Part shown: positions 61,000 through 64,000 of the stretch, piece after piece
Position numbering within the stretch: the first letter of the stretch is position 1
How the letters are laid out: each line of letters begins with the position of its first letter
From: Xiphias gladius
Lineage: Eukaryota > Chordata > Actinopteri > Istiophoriformes > Xiphiidae
Direction of reading: 5' to 3'
DNA length: 64,000 bases
Assembly: GCF_016859285.1 (NCBI RefSeq)
Contig: NC_053414.1
Span: 7,784,017-7,848,016 of the forward strand
Position numbers and translations under genes: made by a program
The notes under the pieces: generated by a model
What the model saw: the letters and a program-made list of their open reading frames with translations, nothing else
Database searches by the model: none
What the model was told of the DNA's origin: nothing

Positions 61000-61190
61000 A
61001 GCTTTTAAAAGCCACACGGCTGAACTCCGCCGCGCTTCAGGCTTTGGCGGCATCGCCGAGGACGTCGCGGGGGACGAAATCTCCCGCTTTCCTCTTGTTC
61101 ACCGGGGGACGGGAGGCTCACGCAATCCTTTTTGGACAGGTGAGTGTGTGTGACTGTTATCAGGTGACACGCTGACGTACGCTTGCGCCC

Positions 61191-61227
<37 letters not shown>

Positions 61228-61440
61228 TGTGTGTGCGCGCGTGCGTGCGTGCGTGCGGGTCGCTCTCCGTCCATAGCGCGGAACCATGGCCACAGCTACT
61301 CAGGCAGAAACATTTACCCGCCCCATGGTCGGTTTCATTTGAGTTTCACTAACAATCAGAAGCCGTGAGCCAAGTGAGCAGGTAGTAATGTCATCCTCCA
61401 GCTGGTCGCCTGTCAAGGGACGTTCCTGAGGCGAGGTAAG
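61000..61440 (+). promoter_or_regulatory. bfar promoter and 5' UTR exon region
   Basis: GC-rich block about 2 kb upstream of the bfar start exon. Two plus-strand donors could end a non-coding first exon: 'ggacag|gtgagt' at 61140 and 'gcgag|gtaaga' at 61435. Between them lies a GT/GC simple repeat (61194-61258). Which first exon is used cannot be told from sequence. Confidence 0.5.
61194..61258. repeat. (GT)n / (GTGC)n microsatellite
   Basis: About 65 bp of alternating purine-pyrimidine sequence, a Z-DNA-capable tract, inside the bfar promoter region. Confidence 0.9.
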
Positions 61441-61628
61441 ACTGTTACTGAACGGCGTTGACTAGCGGTTAGTAGTTAAGCAAAGGTAACTTCGCAGTGT
61501 CTGTTGGCTATCATTTAGTTACTGGTTAACTAGCATTATCAGTCTTGAAGCCACGATAGTACATTTTGGTCGCTGTAATTTTAGTAAACTGTTCTTTATT
61601 TGCCTTACGGAAGAGTAGCAACGTTAAA

Positions 61629-61656
61629 TGTTGTTGTTGTTGTTGTTGTTGTTGAC
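61629..61656. repeat. (TTG)n microsatellite
   Basis: About nine TTG units in bfar intron 1. Confidence 0.9.
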
Positions 61657-61978
61657 CTAGCCTGGAGCTAACGCCTAGCTAGCCAGTAACAGCTAACGTC
61701 CAGATCAGGATGTGGTAAATTAACATTACCTGCTCAGTATAAAACGCGTCAGTGTCCGGACTAATGTTTCTTTAATTCTTTCTTTCTGGTTCGTGGTTCG
61801 GTGCTGACCGGCTTACTGCCTGCTCTCCGGTGTGTGTACACTAGCTTCTTATTTAATGCTGCCGTGACACGCCTTCTTGGATTCAAAACACTACAACTGG
61901 ATTTAAAATGAATGGAGTTTGGTGCTAAGATTATTCATCTGTGTAGTTGTATCCACTTGCGATGAGGCCACCAATGTG

Positions 61979-62220
61979 CAGTGCTGGAAGAAGTAGTCAG
62001 GTCCTTTACTTAAGTAAAAGTGCCAATTCCAGACTGTAAAAATACTCCATTACAAGTAAAAGCCCTGCAGTTAAAATCTTACTTAAGAAATAGTACAGAA
62101 GTATTATCAAAAACATCAGCTTAAAGTATTCATTCTGCAGTAAAATTATGGCATTTTATGTTATATATGACACTGTAAGATTGGTGGTAATGATGCATCA
62201 GTGTACCGTTGTAGCTGCCA
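61979..62220. mobile_element. hAT-type MITE fragment, interrupted by a Tc1 element
   Basis: Starts 'cagtgctggaagaagtagtc' and continues 'tactccattacaagtaaaag', the family at 7017-7554. It is cut at 62220 by the Tc1 insertion that follows. Confidence 0.65.
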
Positions 62221-63154
62221 TACAGTTGTATGCGAAAGTTTGGGCAGCTCTGGGCAAATGCCATATTTTGTTGTTTTTTATTTTGAAGTGAAAAGGAGTT
62301 AACATAGACCCTGCAGCAGACAGACATTAAAATGATCTTAAAATGTTGATGCGCTGTTACTTTTTATTTCATGAACTTTTAAAAATTAAACAGTGATTGA
62401 GGTATTTGCAAATGTTTGGGCACCCTACAAAATCAGTACTAAGTAATCTCCTGTTTGCCAGTTGTTAAGCATGGGGGTGGAAATATTCTCTTTTGGGGTT
62501 GTGTGGCAGCCAGTGGCACAGGAGGCATTGCATGAATAGAGGGAAGAATGGATTCCACCAAATATCAGCAAATTCTGGATGCAAATTTCCTGCAGTCGGT
62601 CAAGAAACTGAAACTCAAAATAGGCTTGGTTCCACAACAGGACAATGATCCGAAGCAAACCTCTAAATCCACCATGAGCTACTTCACGAAACACAAGGTG
62701 AGGCTTTTGGAACGGCCCTCACAGTTCCCCTGACCTGATCACTGAAAATCTGTGGGTAGATCTTAAACATAGTGTGTGTGCAAGACAGCCTAAAAATATC
62801 TCAGAACCTGAAGTGAACTTCAGAAAAAGTGGGTAAAAAAGTTCTTAAATCAAGACTAAAAAGACTCTTGGCAGGCTAACAAAAGCATTTGCAATCTGAT
62901 ATATGTGAAGGGGGGTGTTACTAAGCCTTTGTAGGGTACCCAAACCTTTACACATGCTACAATTACTGTTTAACTTTTTTTTTTTTTTCTATTTTAAGTT
63001 CATGAAATTAAAAGTAATAGTGTATTAACCTTTGAAGAAATTGTCATTTTTAATGTCTGTTTGCTGTAGGCGTTGTATTTACTTATTTTTACTTCAAAAA
63101 TCAACAAAATAGCTAATTTGCTAATGGGTGCCCAAACGTTTGCATGCAACTGTA
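62221..63154 (+). mobile_element. Internally deleted Tc1-like element with long terminal repeats
   Basis: The ends 'tacagttgtatgcgaaagtt' and 'aacgtttgcatgcaactgta' are inverted, and complementarity continues inward in blocks ('tttttatttcatgaac' versus 'gttcatgaaattaaaagt') for over 150 bp, an IR/DR-like layout. Inside is a transposase piece with DSTKYQQILDANFLQSVKKL and PQQDNDPKQTSKSTM, which has the second catalytic Asp block. The N-terminal half and the intact C-terminus are missing. Confidence 0.8.
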
Positions 63155-63334
63155 AGTGTATTGTAGTAACTAGCATCAAACATGCAAAAGCACTGGTATG
63201 GTCCTTTAAATTGCCAGCTGCAAGCTGAACGAATGAATTTAATTTAATCTTAAAAATTCTGTCACTCATGCCATTTGTTCCTTCCTTTGTAACCTTGTTT
63301 CTCCTCTACTTCAATTTTAAATATGTTTCTCCAG

Positions 63335-63618
63335 ATGGAGTGGTATTCATTAGATGATGGTCTGGGAGCATCAATGGATGACCCATCTCACTCATCTGAT
63401 TCTTCTCAGTCGAAGGCCTCAACCACCAACAACATCTCAGAGCATGAATTCTCGTGTCACTGTTGCTACGACATCTTAGTGAACCCCACCACTTTGACCT
63501 GCGGCCATAACTTCTGCCGCCACTGTCTGGCTCTGTGGTGGGAGTCCTCACACAAGAACGAGTGCCCAGAGTGCCGGGAGAAGTGGGAAGGCTTTCCTAA
63601 AATCAACATACTACTGAG
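63335..63618 (+). CDS. bfar: Bifunctional apoptosis regulator, first coding exon (partial gene)
   Basis: An acceptor (tttctccag) lies directly before the ATG at 63335. The exon encodes a Ser-rich lead (MEWYSLDDGLGASMDD) and a C3HC4 RING finger: FSCHCCYDILVNPTTLTCGH, NFCRHCLALWW and ECPECREKWEGFP, ending INILLR at a gtatga donor in phase 2. BFAR is an ER membrane RING E3 ligase with SAM and transmembrane domains that restrains apoptosis; those parts lie right of the window. All eight zinc ligands of the RING are present. The RING sequence is nearly identical to what I recall for mammalian BFAR. Confidence 0.93.
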
Positions 63619-63711
63619 GTATGATTTTAAGGGCAAGAACATATTAGTGAATGAATGTTTGATTTATATGACCAGAACAGAGACCTACTGACAGCATCTG
63701 AGAAAATAAGT

Positions 63712-63742
63712 GTGCGTGCGTGCGTGCGTGCGTGCGTGCGTG
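63712..63742. repeat. (TGCG)n microsatellite
   Basis: About 31 bp of TGCG units at the start of bfar intron 2. Confidence 0.9.
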
Positions 63743-64000
63743 ACAGATGTGGTTGAAATACACTGCCACTTAAAGCTTGGGCTGATTATCAATTGAAACT
63801 TTTTTTATACGAGTGCCAATCTGAGTGCATTACTTTGAGGAATATAATCCTGTTTTTCTACCAAACGCTTTTTATCATGTAGAAAAGGGAGCCAGTGTCT
63901 TCAGATGTTAAGAGTTCTCTTATTACAAGCTGCTAGTAGAACAAAATAAAATTGTATATGTAAATAAATAAAATTTGCAAAAATAGAATTTATTTCTGTA

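Noticed and set aside
61064-61140. A minus-strand frame ending NKRKAGDFVPRDVLGDAAKA before a stop looks like the C-terminus of a protein.
   Set aside because: No acceptor with a pyrimidine tract precedes it, a stop lies just upstream in the same frame, and upstream exons would have to overlap bfar. The plus-strand donor at 61140 explains the region better as bfar 5' UTR.

Overview
The window is vertebrate nuclear DNA, almost certainly from a teleost and probably a percomorph. The signs are intron-split genes with GT-AG junctions, C2H2 zinc-finger genes with fish-style acidic 'KEEE' exons, many Tc1/mariner and hAT relics, a Penelope-like element, tRNA-derived SINE heads and long AC microsatellites.

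Layout. (1) 567-709, minus: first coding exon of a MICAL-like 2 gene (micall2), the start of its calponin-homology domain; the rest lies left of the window. (2) 6673-21038, minus: a complete glycoside hydrolase family 31 acid alpha-glucosidase (GAA paralogue, called gaa2 here). I resolve 20 coding exons that join in phase to a predicted 971-residue protein with a cytosolic tail, a signal anchor, a trefoil domain and a catalytic domain. (3) About 23.9-58.1 kb, minus: a cluster of C2H2 zinc-finger genes. Phase-consistent splicing gives three models: A/B (23957-30879), C/D (34454-41388) and E (47498-58054). Each has several finger exons separated by acidic or basic linker exons. (4) 63335-63618, plus: first coding exon of bfar, with its RING finger, and a GC-rich promoter and 5' UTR region at about 61.0-61.44 kb.

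The flanking genes are unrelated in function: a membrane-traffic adaptor, a lysosomal glucosidase and an ER-anchored RING apoptosis regulator. Their linkage (human 7p22 and 16p13 counterparts, together on chicken chromosome 14, from general knowledge) looks like an old conserved block into which zinc-finger genes have expanded.

The most interesting part is the zinc-finger cluster. A two-exon finger cassette occurs three times in the same phase and each time ends in an AT-hook-like GRP motif. Model E carries a run of tandem basic micro-exons feeding its cassette. An acidic LINSDGE-type motif recurs at exon ends. Introns and spacers hold fold-back and nested transposons and two perfect hairpins. 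All gene models are hand-spliced from sequence and need transcript evidence.
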